Of a stretch of 51,419 nt of DNA, positions 27,112-37,100 are shown piece by piece. Each line of letters starts with the position of its first letter. Position 1 is the first letter of the stretch. A program made the position numbers and the translations under genes. The DNA is from a virus. The stretch is from IMG/VR virus record IMGVR_UViG_3300020410_000016, positions 1 through 51,419 of that record. One strand, given 5' to 3'. The notes beneath the pieces are model-generated. The model ran no database searches and was not told the DNA's origin. It saw nothing but the letters and a program-made list of their open reading frames with translations.

Positions 27112-28329
27112 ATGGCTAAACAAACCCTAGGTCTTGGAACATCAGCTAATGATAACACAGGTGATACCCTGAGAGCTGGTGGTGACAAGATTAACGATAA
27201 TTTTAACGAGATTTATTCAGCGTTAGGTAATGGTAGCACTTTACAAGTCAATACCACTAACCCTGCTACTGGACAAGTCTTAAGATATAATGGTTCGCAG
27301 TTTGCTGCTAGTGATTACTCTAACTTGACATCTGCATTAGATGTTAATGGAAACTCTATTGTTTCTTCATCTAATGGTAATATTGCAGTAGCTGCAAATG
27401 GAACTGGAGACATTACTCTCGCTGCAGGCGGTGTAACAAGTATTTTTGATGGTGCAACAGGAACTATTGCTTTTCCAACTAAGATTTCATATAAAAATGA
27501 ATTTTCTTCACTAGCTGCTGCACCTGCTGCAGCGACATATCCTGGTTACTTTTTCACTGTAGATGGTGATGACAAACCATATGTCAATATTAATATTGCA
27601 ACTGGCGGTGTTGGTGATACAAGAGCATTTTTATTAACTCAATATACTGGAATTGGTGATCTTTCTAATGTCGATGTTACCACTACTGCACCAACATCTA
27701 ACCAAGTTTTAAAATGGAATGGAACAAATTGGGTACCTGGTGATGATAATGCAGGTGTAAGTTCCATCAACGTTTTCCAAACAGTTGGTGCTGATACAGG
27801 ATCTACGACTGCAAATTCACAAACTGACACATTAACCATAGCTGGTGGAACAAATATTACAACAGCTATTTCTGGTGATACTGTAACTATTAACTTCAGT
27901 GGATCTCTAACAACTACATTTGCAGCTTTAACAGATACAAACGTAACTGGTATTGCTCAAGGTGACTCTTTATTCTGGAATGGAACTAACTGGATTCCTA
28001 CTCGTAGTCCTATTACATGGTGGGAAATAGATGCAAATGGTAATGCTGATTATACATTCACTGGTCCTGGTTTTGCAACTTCAACAAATGATCCTACTCT
28101 CTATCTAATGAGAGGTATGACATACGCTTTTGATAATAACACTGGTGGTAATCATCCTTTTAGAATTCAATCTACTCAAGGATTATCAGGTACTCCATAC
28201 ACTACAGGTCAATCTGGTAGTGGAACTGCTGTTTTATACTTTACCGTTCCTATGGATGCACCTGCTACACTGTATTATCAGTGTACAATTCATGCAGCAA
28301 TGCAAGGTCAAATCAACATTGTAAGTTAA
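27112..28329 (+). CDS. Tail fibre-type protein with C-terminal cupredoxin-like domain, 405 aa
   Basis: The N-terminal 45 residues (LGLGTSANDNTGDTLRAGGD, then KINDNFNEIYSALG) are the attachment segment found at the start of many marine T4-like fibre proteins. Residues 45-300 are Asn/Thr/Gly-rich beta repeats, including two QVLKWNGTNWVPG / LFWNGTNWIPT strands. Residues about 305-405 look like a cupredoxin: FTGPGF, TLYLMRGMTYAFDN, GNHPFRIQS with H348, a Gly/Thr loop, FTVPMDAPATLYYQC, then C391-x2-H394-x2-M397 and a closing GQINIVS strand. Those are the four type-1 copper ligands in order. Copper binding is unproven; the fold may be used only as a host-contact knob. It follows a CATAAATA late promoter, and the next gene starts three bases after its stop. 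Confidence 0.8.
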   Translation: MAKQTLGLGTSANDNTGDTLRAGGDKINDNFNEIYSALGNGSTLQVNTTNPATGQVLRYNGSQFAASDYSNLTSALDVNGNSIVSSSNGNIAVAANGTGDITLAAGGVTSIFDGATGTIAFPTKISYKNEFSSLAAAPAAATYPGYFFTVDGDDKPYVNINIATGGVGDTRAFLLTQYTGIGDLSNVDVTTTAPTSNQVLKWNGTNWVPGDDNAGVSSINVFQTVGADTGSTTANSQTDTLTIAGGTNITTAISGDTVTINFSGSLTTTFAALTDTNVTGIAQGDSLFWNGTNWIPTRSPITWWEIDANGNADYTFTGPGFATSTNDPTLYLMRGMTYAFDNNTGGNHPFRIQSTQGLSGTPYTTGQSGSGTAVLYFTVPMDAPATLYYQCTIHAAMQGQINIVS

Positions 28330-28332
28330 TAA

Positions 28333-31300
28333 ATGGCAAGAACTGTTCCTGGTACTGGTGCTGTAATCGAACCAATATTCGATGAAATTTTTGGTGTTCG
28401 TGCAGTAAAGGTTACGAATGGAGGATCTGGATATATTCCTACAGATCCACCACGTCTTACAGTAACTGGTTGTGGGACACCTGATGTAGAAGCGTTATTA
28501 TATCCTATTATTGATACAGACTCTGGACAAATTATTCATGTCAGAGTATTAAACAGGGGTAGAGGATACGATCCTTTAAGATTAAAAATTACACCTTTAC
28601 AAGAAACTCCAAGTGTAATTACTTCTTTTGATATTAACAGAATTTGGCAAGGTCATCCTAATTCACCTACAACTGGTGTATTTTCTACCAGTAATGCAGG
28701 TAATATAATTGATAGATTAAGAATACAATCTGATAATCATCCTAAACCTTCAATGCATACAGGTATTGATGTTGAAAGACAACCTGGTGGTAATGCATTA
28801 ATTGGAGATAGATCTTTTGATCAAACATTCATATATCGTGGTGGAAAAGACGTTCCTAATCCAGGTACTAGACAGATTCAAGTTGATAAAGCCATTGGTA
28901 TTATGGCAAATGGTGGTTTATTACATACTCCTGAGTTTGGTGCAGATGGAAATCCACCAGCTGGTTTTGGCATTGATACAGTAAAATATGATTATGTAAA
29001 AAATACAAATGCTTATGATGCTGTAATTGATAATAACACATACTTTTATCAATCAAGTAAAATTACAGATGAATTTGCTATTACTAATGGTGTATTTGAA
29101 TGGGGTCAAATTCAAGTATTTACTTGGAATATTAAAGTAGAATTTGATAATATTTTTATTGCTGTAAATCAAGTTGATGAAACTTTAGGTTCTGTTGAAG
29201 TTGGTAGAATTGTTGATGAAATATCTGGAACAGCAAGAGCAGAAGTAGCAAAGATTGTCAGAGATAATCAAAACAATATCACACACCTATACTTGAGAAG
29301 TGTTAGTACTGGTGCATCTTTTGCAAACGGAGATAAAGTTTTAGGATCTAATGGATTTAATTTTACCATTAGTGAAGATCCTCAAGCATTACCAAATGGT
29401 ATTTTTTATATTGATTTTGGAACAGATGCAGATGAATTTGGTCCTTTTGTTTCTGGTCAATATTACTTTGCTCCAGAAGGAATTAAAGTTCAGAGAAATT
29501 ATCTAATTATATGGAATCAGTCTGATAGTTCTAATGGAGTATCAGAAGCACATCCTCAAGGTCATGCAATGCAGTTTAGCACTACAGCAGATGGTGTTCA
29601 TAATGCATCGCCAGGTACTCTTTATTATAACAGCACAGGTGTAAGTCAAGCATCAGCTGCTGATTATGAAAATGAATTTGCACCAATCTTCTTGATGAAT
29701 GCTGATGAAAATGGATTTATATATTATTTCTGCAAACATCATCCTGACATGTCTGGTAAAGAGGGACATGAAGGATATATGTATTTGGATCCTGAGTTAG
29801 AAGACCATGTATTTACAAATAACTATTACTTAGAAAATTATTATCAATCTGATTCAAATGATCCAAATACTATCGATCGTTCTCGTCATGTAGATGGTCA
29901 TTCAAAAATCTTGGGTATGTCATTTGATGGATATCCAATTTACGGACCTTATGGATATAATTCTAGTGGTGCAGTTGCTAGAGAAGTATCTTCATATCGT
30001 CTAAGAACTACTCTTGAATTACAAGGTAATCGTCCTCAAGTTAATACAGTATCTAATGTAACTTACAATATAACAGTTGTAGGTGGTAAGTTTGTATACA
30101 GTGGCACATCACCCTCATTCTTAAATCTTGAAAGAGGAAAAACATATATTTTCAATCAAAACGATTCATCAAATGATGGTTTTACATTATTAGTTTCACC
30201 ACAAGAAGATGGATGGCATACATCAAATCCAATAATTGTTGGTAATACAAATGATCTATACGACGGTCCTGTAACTAATGGTAACGGTATAAAATATTAT
30301 ATCGATGGTTCTGAAACAACATATCAGACATACATTTCTAGTTTCAATGGTGCTACAACAAGAGAAATTAGATTTACAATCCCTGTAAATGCTCCTAATA
30401 TATTATATTTGTTCTCATATAGTGGAACTGGATATGGAATTAGAATAGTTAATGATGGTTATGTACTAGGAGATCTAGTAAATGATTACATTTATGATAC
30501 ATCTGTAGGAACTTTAGATGCTTATAATGGTAAGTTTGCTCCTACTCCAGAATATCCAAATGGAACATATGCATACTTTATGACAGAGGATAGTAGTGGT
30601 AATCCTGTTTATCCTTATGCTATTGCAGATCGTTTCTATGGAGTTCCTTTATTTGAAGGTGATACACCTCCTACAGAAGTTGATATATTCCCATCAGAGG
30701 CAGAAGGAGAGGTAATATTAAGTGATAGTGGAAATGTTTCTTATGTCAGAATGACTAAGAAAGGCGATAACTTCTTTGGTCCTGCTACAGCAAAAATTTT
30801 AGGAGGACAAGGAACTGGAGCTACTGCATCTCCGACTGTTCAAACAGTCACAGGTTTATCATTATTAAATCAAGGTAGAAACTATGCTACACCTCCTACT
30901 CTTATATTTGAAGGTGGTGGGGGACAAGGAGCACAAGGTGCTGCAGAAATTGATACTCTAGGTGAAGTTACTTCTATTAATGTTGTAGATCAAGGAGAAT
31001 TTTATCAAGAACCTCCTTTCATATTAATTACAGGTGGAGGCGGTATTGGTGCAAGAGCAGAAGCAACTGTTGATCAAGGTAAGATTACTGGTATTAATGT
31101 AATAGAACCAGGTAAAGGATATACTTCTGCTCCTAATATTATCTTTACTAAATTAGTTAATTTAAAAAGAAAGTCAGATGCTAGACAGTCATTTAACTCT
31201 TCAGTTATATACTTAACTGGTGTTGTTAAAGATGTTGGTGCTGGTGACACAGAAATATTTGTAGATTCTACAGATGCATATCCTGGTTCTGGTCAAATTA

Positions 31301-32547
31301 TATTAAATAAAGAAACAATATCGTACACTGCTAAGACTGCAGGTAAATTCTCTGGTTTAACTAGAGGTGTGAACTTTAATTATGATCAGAGAGTCATTTT
31401 AGACGCAGGTCAAAATGATTCTAATGGTTTATCAACATATAAATTTAATGTTGGTGATATTGCAATTCGTGCTGTTGAAAGTGCTAATAATAAAATTGCA
31501 AGAGTTTATGATTGGGATCCATCAACAAGAGAACTATTAGTTACTTTTGAAGTTGATGAACTTGCATTTATTGATGGTGGTATTCCTTCAACTGAGGACG
31601 CTATTGTTCAATTTGATGGAGGAACTGCAGCAAGTGCACCATCAGGATTTGATCCTCATGTTGTGTTAAATACTGTTGGTAGTAATATTACATTATTAAC
31701 AGTTCCAATCCAAATATTTTCAGATAGATCTTTCCAAGATATTGCTGAAAATGAAGGTGCAGGTGATGGTATTGCTGACTTGGTAAATACTGGAACAGAT
31801 TATGATGGTCAGATTAGTCTTGATGGTGGTTTATATAATTCATTATATGGTATTGAGGAAACTCAAGGTGGAACTAACACAACTCTATTTGCTGTTGGTG
31901 ATAGAGTAAAAGATGCTAGTTTACCATTTAAGTTTGCAACTGTTGACACTGCAGGTACACTTACAGATGGTGTAGAACATCCTGCAATATTAAATATTTA
32001 CTTAGATCCTAATGTAGGAAATGGACAGAACTTTAGTGTTAACGAAGTAGTATTAGGTTCTGTATCACAAGTAAGAGGAACTGTAGTATCTTGGGATGCA
32101 TCACAGAGTCTTTTACAAGTTAAAGACGTAGTTCCATTTAATACAGGTAATATAAATGTTGGTATTGGAGGATTATTATATGAATTCTCTCAAGATGGAA
32201 CGATTGTGGATTTCATTGTTCAGAATCCAGGCACCAACTATACAGGAACACCAACTGTAGCTATTGAAAACTTAGGTGATATACAAGCAACTGCAACAGT
32301 TACCATGACCACTGCGGGTGACCAAGTTGCTTCTCTAAGTATTACTAATGGTGGATATGGTATTCCACAAAGTGTAGATAGTTCATATAACTATCACCCT
32401 ACAACTACATTTACAAATGCTGGTGGAGATTCCACTGGATCGGGTGCAGTTGTACAAGCGATTCTTGGTGGTGAGAATCTCGTAGGTAACGGTGGAGCAA
32501 CGTACAGAATCAAGAGTATTGATTATCAAACGATTGTTCGCTCGTAA
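28333..32547 (+). CDS. Modular virion structural protein with YHYH and cupredoxin-like domains, 1404 aa
   Basis: Two GSGY units open the protein (residues about 22-90). Residues 370-480 resemble a cupredoxin-like module: EGIKVQRNYLIIWNQ, SEAHPQGHAMQFS, and YYFC467-KH469-H470-PDM473. A YHYH domain follows in two halves, GMSFDGYPIYGPYGY (528-558) and LDAYNGKFAPTPEYPNGTYA (713-767). Between them, residues about 571-708, sits a second cupredoxin-like domain that has lost the Cys/His/Met residues (LYLFSYSGTGYG). Residues 800-940 and 1290-1390 carry further GSGY units. A YTAKTAGKFSGLTRG segment matches a strand pattern common in these phages. It is a likely baseplate appendage or fibre. It begins three bases after the 405-aa gene, with no usual Shine-Dalgarno sequence. 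Confidence 0.8.
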   Translation: MARTVPGTGAVIEPIFDEIFGVRAVKVTNGGSGYIPTDPPRLTVTGCGTPDVEALLYPIIDTDSGQIIHVRVLNRGRGYDPLRLKITPLQETPSVITSFDINRIWQGHPNSPTTGVFSTSNAGNIIDRLRIQSDNHPKPSMHTGIDVERQPGGNALIGDRSFDQTFIYRGGKDVPNPGTRQIQVDKAIGIMANGGLLHTPEFGADGNPPAGFGIDTVKYDYVKNTNAYDAVIDNNTYFYQSSKITDEFAITNGVFEWGQIQVFTWNIKVEFDNIFIAVNQVDETLGSVEVGRIVDEISGTARAEVAKIVRDNQNNITHLYLRSVSTGASFANGDKVLGSNGFNFTISEDPQALPNGIFYIDFGTDADEFGPFVSGQYYFAPEGIKVQRNYLIIWNQSDSSNGVSEAHPQGHAMQFSTTADGVHNASPGTLYYNSTGVSQASAADYENEFAPIFLMNADENGFIYYFCKHHPDMSGKEGHEGYMYLDPELEDHVFTNNYYLENYYQSDSNDPNTIDRSRHVDGHSKILGMSFDGYPIYGPYGYNSSGAVAREVSSYRLRTTLELQGNRPQVNTVSNVTYNITVVGGKFVYSGTSPSFLNLERGKTYIFNQNDSSNDGFTLLVSPQEDGWHTSNPIIVGNTNDLYDGPVTNGNGIKYYIDGSETTYQTYISSFNGATTREIRFTIPVNAPNILYLFSYSGTGYGIRIVNDGYVLGDLVNDYIYDTSVGTLDAYNGKFAPTPEYPNGTYAYFMTEDSSGNPVYPYAIADRFYGVPLFEGDTPPTEVDIFPSEAEGEVILSDSGNVSYVRMTKKGDNFFGPATAKILGGQGTGATASPTVQTVTGLSLLNQGRNYATPPTLIFEGGGGQGAQGAAEIDTLGEVTSINVVDQGEFYQEPPFILITGGGGIGARAEATVDQGKITGINVIEPGKGYTSAPNIIFTKLVNLKRKSDARQSFNSSVIYLTGVVKDVGAGDTEIFVDSTDAYPGSGQIILNKETISYTAKTAGKFSGLTRGVNFNYDQRVILDAGQNDSNGLSTYKFNVGDIAIRAVESANNKIARVYDWDPSTRELLVTFEVDELAFIDGGIPSTEDAIVQFDGGTAASAPSGFDPHVVLNTVGSNITLLTVPIQIFSDRSFQDIAENEGAGDGIADLVNTGTDYDGQISLDGGLYNSLYGIEETQGGTNTTLFAVGDRVKDASLPFKFATVDTAGTLTDGVEHPAILNIYLDPNVGNGQNFSVNEVVLGSVSQVRGTVVSWDASQSLLQVKDVVPFNTGNINVGIGGLLYEFSQDGTIVDFIVQNPGTNYTGTPTVAIENLGDIQATATVTMTTAGDQVASLSITNGGYGIPQSVDSSYNYHPTTTFTNAGGDSTGSGAVVQAILGGENLVGNGGATYRIKSIDYQTIVRS

Positions 32548-32551
32548 CCTT

Positions 32552-32559
32552 CATAAATA
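32552..32559 (+). promoter_or_regulatory. T4-type late promoter motif CATAAATA
   Basis: CATAAATA lies four bases after the stop codon of the 1404-aa gene and 26 bases before the gp8 ATG. Transcription would begin near 32565. It probably starts the late gp8-DUF4815-small-gene unit that ends at the terminator at 41763-41786. Confidence 0.65.
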
Positions 32560-32562
32560 AAC

Positions 32563-32568
32563 AGGAGG
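32563..32568 (+). promoter_or_regulatory. Consensus Shine-Dalgarno far from the gp8 start
   Basis: AGGAGG is a perfect anti-16S match but lies 17 bases before the gp8 ATG at 32586, too far for normal use. It overlaps the predicted start of the late transcript, so it would be complete only on read-through messengers. No alternative in-frame start closer to it is visible. Confidence 0.4.
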
Positions 32569-32585
32569 ACAGTAGTCACTAGGAA

Positions 32586-34118
32586 ATGGCAGCTCTATTA
32601 ACTGATCAATTTAGAATATTCTCAGCGAAGAAATTCATTAAATCTTTGGAAGGTCCTGATGCAACGCAAAGCGATGCAGTAGCAGGAGCAAACAGAGACA
32701 GGATCTACCTGTTTATAGGTAGACCTCAAACATGGGATAATGAAAACTCACCGCCACAGGCAGTGGACTCATTTTCCGAATTCTCAGGTTCGTATGACGA
32801 CATGATCTCTCTGAAGAGAGTTCTAGCATCGGATACTGTACAAGTTTGTCGTAGAATCGACTGGGTTTCACCTGAGGAAACCACTGGTGGATTAGGTTTC
32901 ACCTATGACATGTATCGTCATGATTACTCTCCTAGTAAAACTGCTGCTTCTGGTGCAACTAAATTATACGATTCTGATTTTTACGTTGTAAACTCTCAGT
33001 ATCAAGTATATAAGTGCATCTATAATGGAACATCTCCTAGCGACCCTAACGGAAAACCTTCGACTGTTGAACCCACTGGAACGTCTACTTCTATTATCAC
33101 TACTGGTGATTCCTATCGTTGGAAGTATATGTATACTATTCCAGTTGCTTCTGTGCTTAAATTCTTCTCCAATGACTACATGCCTGTCTTTACCAATGAT
33201 GCGGTAAAAACAAACGCAGTTGCTGGTGAAATTGACACTGTTGTTATCAACGCTGCAGGTTCTGGTTACAACAACGGAACTTATGATAACGTTGCGATTA
33301 ATGGTGACGGAACTGGTGGTAGAGTTTCGGTTGTTGTTGATGGTGGTAAAATTATCTCCACAACTGTGACATCTGGTGGAACTGGATACACATTCGGTAA
33401 GATTAGTGTTGATAGTATTACTGGTGTTGGAACAGGAACTGGTGGACAAGTTGATGTTATTATTCCTCCTCCAAATGGTCATGGTTCTGACTCTGTTGTA
33501 GAACTTGGTGCATTCCGAGTTATGATTAATGCTAAACTTTCATATGATGAAGGTGCAGGTGACTTCCCGATTGATAACGATTATCGTCGTATTGGTCTTA
33601 TCACCAACCCTTTAAAGTTTGGAACTGAAGAACTTATTTCTGATCTAACGGTATCTGCTACTAAAGCGGTTATCTTTTCTCCCACATTCCAAGGAAATTA
33701 TGTCCCCGACGAGATTATCACTCAAACTAGAGTTGTTGGTGGTACAAACGTTACTGCTCGTGCGAGAGTTATCTCGTGGAACGCAATCACCAAAGTTTTG
33801 AAATATTATCAAAACGCTGTTGATGGTATTTTCCCAGAGGTAACTGGTACACAAAATGAGTTTGATGGATCTAATGTAATTAATGGTGCAACATCTGGTG
33901 CTGCTGGTCAACCTGATGTTAACTTCCCAGCTGTTCCTAATGCTTCTTCTAGAACAATCAACAATACCGAGTATGACTTGGGTATGAAATTTAACAATGG
34001 TTATGCGAAACCCGAAATCAAGTCAAATAGCGGTGACGTTGTGTATATAGATAATAGAAGATCCATTAGTCGTGCAAACGACCAGGTAGAAGATATTAAA
34101 ATCGTAATCGAGTTCTAA
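32586..34118 (+). CDS. gp8: Baseplate wedge subunit gp8
   Basis: 510 residues against 334 in T4. The N-terminal half is the gp8 core: RDRIYLFIGRPQTWDNENSP (about 36-56), YDDMISLKRVLASDTV (about 70-85), RRIDW, YDMYRHDYSP, LYDSDFYVVNSQYQVYKCIY, PNGKPSTVEPTGTS and TGDSYRWKYMYTIP (to about 190). The extra length comes from inserted modules: two GSGY units at about 214-298 and a GET-type unit at about 355-441. The end (NGYAKPEIKSNSGDVVYIDN, then QVEDIKIVIEF) returns to the conserved core. gp8 sits in the intermediate part of the wedge and links gp7 and gp10 in T4. It has its own late promoter, and its TAA overlaps the next ATG (TAATG), so translation of the DUF4815 gene is coupled to it. Confidence 0.9.
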   Translation: MAALLTDQFRIFSAKKFIKSLEGPDATQSDAVAGANRDRIYLFIGRPQTWDNENSPPQAVDSFSEFSGSYDDMISLKRVLASDTVQVCRRIDWVSPEETTGGLGFTYDMYRHDYSPSKTAASGATKLYDSDFYVVNSQYQVYKCIYNGTSPSDPNGKPSTVEPTGTSTSIITTGDSYRWKYMYTIPVASVLKFFSNDYMPVFTNDAVKTNAVAGEIDTVVINAAGSGYNNGTYDNVAINGDGTGGRVSVVVDGGKIISTTVTSGGTGYTFGKISVDSITGVGTGTGGQVDVIIPPPNGHGSDSVVELGAFRVMINAKLSYDEGAGDFPIDNDYRRIGLITNPLKFGTEELISDLTVSATKAVIFSPTFQGNYVPDEIITQTRVVGGTNVTARARVISWNAITKVLKYYQNAVDGIFPEVTGTQNEFDGSNVINGATSGAAGQPDVNFPAVPNASSRTINNTEYDLGMKFNNGYAKPEIKSNSGDVVYIDNRRSISRANDQVEDIKIVIEF

Positions 34119-37100
34119 TGGCACAAAACACTAATCTAAACGTCACACCATACTACGACGATTTCGATAAAGCAAAAAACTTTTATCGAGTGCTGTTTCG
34201 TCCTGGTTTTCCAATACAGGCACGAGAACTGACGCAAACTCAGAGCATTATGCAAAACCAGATCGAGAACGTAGGTTCTCATCTGTTTAAAGATGGTGCG
34301 ATGGTCATTCCTGGTCAAATAGGATATGACTTACAAGTTGATGCAATCATGCTTCAAGAGTCATTTTTGGGTGCTGATGTTGAATTGTATAGAACTCAAC
34401 TTAATAACAAAATTGTTACTGGTCTTACATCAGGTGTAAAAGCAAAAGTTCTGTTTAGTGTTTCAGAGACTTCATCTGATAAAGGATACATTACATTATA
34501 TGTTAAGTATATTGAGTCTGGTGGAACTACACAAACTCAACAAACTTTTACTAATAATGAACAGTTAATTACTGATACAGAAATTACTTTTGGAACAACT
34601 CTTATTGAAGTTGGTTCACCATTTGCACAATTATTACCAACTGGAGCAATCCAGACTGGATCTGCTGCGTACGTTCAAGAAGGTGTTTACTTCATTAGAG
34701 GTTTCTTCGTAGACGTGCCATACCAATATATTCTCCTTGATCAGTATGGAACCACACCAAAATATAGAATCGGACTTGAAATCCTTGAGTCAATCGTCAC
34801 CCCAGAAGATGACTTATCGCTCAATGATAACGCTGCAGGCACATCTAACTATGCTGCTCCTGGTTCTCATAGATTCAGAATAACTACAAACTTAATTAAG
34901 AAGCAACTAACAGACGAGGCAGATAAAGACTTTATTGAATTACTTCGTATCAACGGTAATAAGATTGAAAAATTAGTTGATAGAAGTGCATATGATGAAC
35001 TAGAAAAATCATTAGCTCTTAGAACATTTGAGGAATCTGGTGACTACGTTGTAAACGATTTCCAAATCACTATGAGAGAAAACCTCAATGATGGTTTTAA
35101 TAATGGTGTTTATGAAACTGGAGATACTACAGCACAAGGAAATACTGCTATTGAAAGTAATTATGCAGTTGAATTTGGTCCAGGTACTGCTTATGTTAGA
35201 GGATATAGAATTAAAACTTTAACACCAAAATATGTTGACCTTGCTAAACCAAGAGATACTGATTCTGCACAGAATACTATCATTCCATTTGAATTAGGTA
35301 ACTTCTCGTTAGTTCAAAATGTATTTGGTTTTGTAAACGTATCAGGTTCTACAATCACTAATTCATATCAGACTATAGAACTTCATGATAGATTTACAAC
35401 AACACCTGGTGATGCTGTAGGTAATGTTATTGGATATGCTCGTGTTTCTTCTTTAGAACATTTTGCAGATCCTAACACAACTTTTGGTGACGCTGATGAC
35501 AAATATAAATTAAATCTTTTTGATGTTCAGATGTTTACTATTCTGGACTTAGCAAGTGCTCAAACTGTAGGTCTTGGATCAGTTGTTACTGGTGTAACAT
35601 CTGGTGCTAAAGGATATGTGGTATCTGCATCTACAGGTGATCATGCAACTTTATACGCAGTAGAGGGAAGTTTCCAAGCTGGAGAAATGATACAAATTGA
35701 TGGTATTAATTTAGATACCATTACAAATGTTCATGTTTATCAGTATTCTGATACTCGTCAAGTATTAGGAAGAGATGAAGGAACAAATGCTATTGAATTT
35801 ACTGCTGATATTGTTCTTGAAGATTTTGTAGAATTGCAAGGTTCTACATTTACATATGATGCAACAGGTTCAGCTGAAAATATTATTGGACAAAACTCAA
35901 ACTTCTCAATAGACTTGAGACCTGGTGATAGAATTTATTTTAGTGCAACTAAATTTGTTGATGTAGATTTTGTTGATCCTACAAATTTAACTTCTTCTAA
36001 TACTGGAACTATATTTGACTTTGCTTTACAAAAAGTAAATGTTACACCTGGTGCAGGTAGTGCTGCTCCATCAGCAGGTGATTATTCTGTTGCTGTTAGA
36101 TATAGAGCAAATCTTCAAGGGACAAATAATGCAACTCTCTTAGAACAGATGCCAAAACCATATGTCAAGAGTATCTCTGATGAATCTATGGTTGTTAGAA
36201 GAACTTTTGATGCTCAAACTGTATCATCTGGTTCTATTTCTATTACTCTTCCTGAGAACGAACAGTTCCAAGCACTTTCTAATTCAAACTATACATTTAC
36301 TGTATTAGCAAGTACTAATGGAACTCATCCTGTTGGTGATCAAATTCCTATTATCACATCTGGAACAGGAAACTTAGGATATACATCTTTCACATCTGCA
36401 GATAGAACAACTATTCAGATTGACAATCTTACTAATATCACTTCAGTTAAAGTAACTGCATCCATTTCTAAGAATGTTACGCAGAGAAAAACTAAATCTG
36501 CTCAAAAGATGTTTGTGTTGAAAGTTAATAAAACTACTTTAAACTTAGACAAACAAAATTATAATTTAGCATATTCTAATCTTTATGGAACTAGAGTTCA
36601 AGATAAAGATATATCTCTTGGATTAACAGATGCTTATAAGATTCATGCTGTCTATGAATCACTAGATGATAGTGATCCTGTAATTCCTTCAATTACATTA
36701 GTTGAACCAACTTTCTTTGCTAATGGAACAGTAGTTACTGGTAGCACATCAAAAGCAAGAGCAAGAGTTGTAGATTTCAACTCAAGCACACTTAAGTTAA
36801 CTATTGTATATCTAAGTGGACAATTTATTTCTGGTGAGACTGTAACTGGAACTGATAGTGCAAACACTGCTATCTCAGGTATTATCAATGATAGTGTAGG
36901 ATCAGTTGTTGCTGGTTCTAAAGTAATTACTGAAAGATATGATCTTGTTGATGGTCAAACTAACTTTATTTACGGAATTGCTAAGATAGTTCGTAAGAAA
37001 GGTGTTGCTACACCAATTAGAAAATTAAAGATTGTTCTTGATTACTATGCACACTCTGCAACGGGTGATTATTTTGGTGGTCAATCATATCTTGATACTG

